Source: Megalopta genalis
Lineage: Eukaryota > Arthropoda > Insecta > Hymenoptera > Halictidae
DNA: 64,000 nucleotides
Direction of reading: 5' to 3'
Assembly (NCBI RefSeq): GCF_051020955.1
Contig: NC_135013.1
Span: forward strand, 28,775,802-28,839,801
Shown: piece after piece, positions 61,801-64,000 of the stretch
Position numbering within the stretch: position 1 is the stretch's first letter
Layout of the letters: each line of letters starts with the position of its first letter
Notes under the pieces: model-generated
What the model saw: the letters and a program-made list of their open reading frames with translations, nothing else
What the model was told of the DNA's origin: nothing
Database searches by the model: none
Translations under genes and position numbers: made by a program

Positions 61801-64000
61801 AATTTCTGTGCATTTGGACGATATGTGGATAACTTACTCGGTGAATTAGGAGGAGAACGTTTATTGCGATTAGCTCAAGGAGACGAAATGTGCGGACAGG
61901 AGCAGGCTTTTCGGAATTGGGCAGCTGATACATTCGCTGTTAGTATTTTATTTATTAGAATTCAGTGTCACATATGTACTTCAAAATGCAAAAATATTTT
62001 CATAATTATTGTAAATTTTAACCGTTGTACTAGGTTGCTTGTGAAACATTTTGTTTGGATGATGATGACACTTTAAGAGAAGTCGCTTTATCTATGGGAT
62101 CAGAAGCATTAACGGCTGCAACTGTTCGTTTTGTAGAAGCTGATCCTCAACCGATTACGAAAGGTGACATAAATTTCTCATATATATGGTATATAATTTT
62201 CTGTGTATTTTAGTGTAATTTCTACGTAAATTCTCTCGATTAAAGTTTCGTAAATGAAATGCGTCTTTTCAGCATTAAGCAAGTGTCATAACAGAAATGT
62301 CACCACTTGTAATATGTACGCGAAAACCAATTTATGTCGCGACACAACAAGGTGACTATACGTATATATATATCCAATAAATAAATATAAAATATTACAA
62401 TACATTGTAAATTGATGTCACTTTGTCATTACAGCGGAACAACGTTGCTTTTGGAATTAGATGACATTGCAAGCATGGAAATATTATATAAACCTGGCGA
62501 CCATTTGGGGGTGTTTGCGAGTAACAGATCAGAGCTTGTGGAAGGAATTTTGAAACGAGTACAGACCCCGTTTGACCCAGATGTACCAATTGAATTGCAA
62601 ATGCAAAAACAATCTCACACGCCTAATGGTTTGCATGATTATCACTCGGCTCGTAAAATTCATATTTTTTTCGTGATTTTAATTATACATATTATTTGAC
62701 TCATTTAGGTATTGAAAAACGATGGGTACCACACGATAGGTATTTACCGAATAGTCTGAGAATGCTACTAACAAGATTTTTGGATATTACAACACCGCCA
62801 ACACCGAATCTTCTCAGATACTTCGCATCAATAGCTACCAACGTAAAGGAACAAGCACAACTAAATCTCCTGTCTTCCGTAAATGTCTCATTACAATTAA
62901 ATTAAAAAATATTCGATTTACAAAATCCGTAATAACGTTAAAACATCTTTTTATCCACATAGGACTCAGCAGCGTATGAAGACTGGAGGCATTGGAAATT
63001 TCCCAATTTAGTAGAAGTGCTAGATGAATTTCCATCTGTGAAACCTTTTGCACCATTATTACTCCTTCATTTAACACCTTTGCAACCAAGGTTTTACAGT
63101 ATTTCCTCTTCTCCTGATGTGCATCAAGGACAAATACACCTCACTGTCGCCGTTGTACAATATAAAACGCAAGGTAGAAATATAAGAAACTTGTTGACAG
63201 TTTGTCAGTAACTAATATATATGAAAAATCTACCTTAGGTGGGTTTGGTCCAGTCCATTATGGAGTCTGTTCTAATTATTTACGGGAGGTATCGGATGGA
63301 GAACCACTGTATGTGTTTGTTCGCAGGTAAGTTCATATCTAGGTTGCTTGCAGTTGCATGTTGTCATTTAATCATAATTTTAATATGTTTCTATTTCTAT
63401 TTAGTGCGCCTAATTTTTATATGCCATCTGAACCGAAAGCTCCTATGATACTAGTCGGACCAGGAACTGGAATCGCACCTTTCCGCGGTTTTTGGAGTCA
63501 TAGACTCGCAGAAATGAAACGACGTCCAGGTACTTCTTCCTATTCATCGGTGTAAGATTAATTGCAGCATAAACATAATTAAAAACTTACAGATCTTGAG
63601 TATGGGAAAGTCTGGTTATTCTTTGGTTGTCGACGGAAAAGCTTAGATTTGTATAGGGACGAAAAGAAAGAAATGATAAAGACTGGAGTTTTAGATAAGG
63701 TCTTCTTAGCTCTTTCTCGAGAACCTGGATTAAAAAAGGTACGATACACCTTTGATAGGTTCTCATTATTTTTAATGCCTAATATTTTGTTATTATTTGT
63801 TATAGACATATGTGCAAGATTTGATTCAGACGGAAGCACCACAAATTCATGATATGTTGATGAACAAACGCGGTCACTTCTATGTATGCGGTGACTGCAC
63901 AATGGCGGAAGATGTTTATCAAACATTGAAGCAAATTATACAAACGCACAGTGAAATGACAGATAAACAAGTCGAAGCATACATGCTGTCTCTACGTGTA
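57526..64000 (+). CDS. NOS: Nitric oxide synthase, truncated by the window end
   Basis: NOS makes NO from arginine using NADPH, and acts in neural signalling and immunity. Twenty-four exons (about 1107 codons) are visible: 57526-57630, 59005-59141, 59342-59504, 59570-59661, 59723-59864, 59968-60107, 60175-60349, 60420-60521, 60593-60787, 60864-60961, 61041-61185, 61254-61358, 61428-61495, 61558-61701, 61764-61938, 62034-62163, 62273-62351, 62435-62628, 62709-62878, 62963-63173, 63239-63326, 63405-63529, 63593-63738, 63806 onward. The zinc pair C39/C44 (CSGQVC), heme ligand C125 (RNAARCIGR) and arginine-binding E302 (GWYMSTEIGARD) are intact. A basic calmodulin-binding segment crosses exons 10/11 (KFHFKQIARAVKFTSKLFGR). 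FMN (TETGTSQMY), FAD (RFYSISSSP) and NADPH (GPGTGIAPFRGFW, FYVCGDC) motifs follow. The FMN module keeps the exon-14 insert of calcium-dependent enzymes. The last C-terminal residues lie beyond 64000. Confidence 0.97.
57631..59004 (+). other. First intron of NOS
   Basis: 1.37 kb of AT-rich DNA. It holds a 94-codon open frame (58221-58505) with no family motif and an (AAT) repeat run (about 58825-58905). The intron separates the short N-terminal exon from the exon with the zinc cysteines, a position also split in other NOS genes. Confidence 0.7.
58825..58905. repeat. (AAT)n repeat in NOS intron 1
   Basis: Interrupted AAT/AATAT trinucleotide repeats about 170 bp before exon 2. Confidence 0.9.

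Overview
This window reads as nuclear DNA of an insect, most likely a bee or other hymenopteran. The protein set is animal (Polycomb, vigilin, nitric oxide synthase, a pickpocket channel, an EcKinase-like protein). Introns are GT-AG and mostly short. A very AT-rich mitochondrial rRNA insertion and several small fold-back repeats are present. The species cannot be named from the sequence alone. Gene models were assembled by hand from splice sites, reading phase and protein-family knowledge; summed exon lengths are multiples of three in every complete model.

Layout: 1-12,152 has a more even base composition, holds no convincing gene and ends in the GA/CT-rich upstream region of Polycomb. Pc (+, 12,153-14,931) has a long 3' UTR. 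WDR75 (+, 17,956-27,899) follows; thirteen compact exons are separated from its last two by one 6.2-kb intron. An intronless EcKinase-like gene (-, 28,372-29,652) and a pickpocket DEG/ENaC channel (-, 29,987-34,217) follow. Next come PUSL1 and a DUSP19-like phosphatase (+, 35,633-37,739), only 92 bp apart. Vigilin (-, 42,372-47,921, 21 coding exons), glycerol kinase (+, 50,235-52,688), a coiled-coil gene (-, 53,035-56,065 or beyond) and the first 24 coding exons of nitric oxide synthase (+, 57,526 to the window edge) complete the list.

The genes are not a functional operon. They are unrelated loci for chromatin silencing, ribosome biogenesis, RNA modification, RNA binding, glycerol metabolism, NO signalling and ion transport. 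The only plausible co-expressed pair is PUSL1/DUSP19.

The most unusual region is 38,810-40,640, beyond the 3' end of vigilin. It holds a patchwork of three copied local pieces (two from vigilin 3'-flanking DNA, one from the inside of a vigilin exon), then unidentified DNA, then a nuclear mitochondrial insertion carrying 12S rRNA, tRNA-Val and the 5' part of 16S rRNA. I found no evidence of a wholly new gene system.
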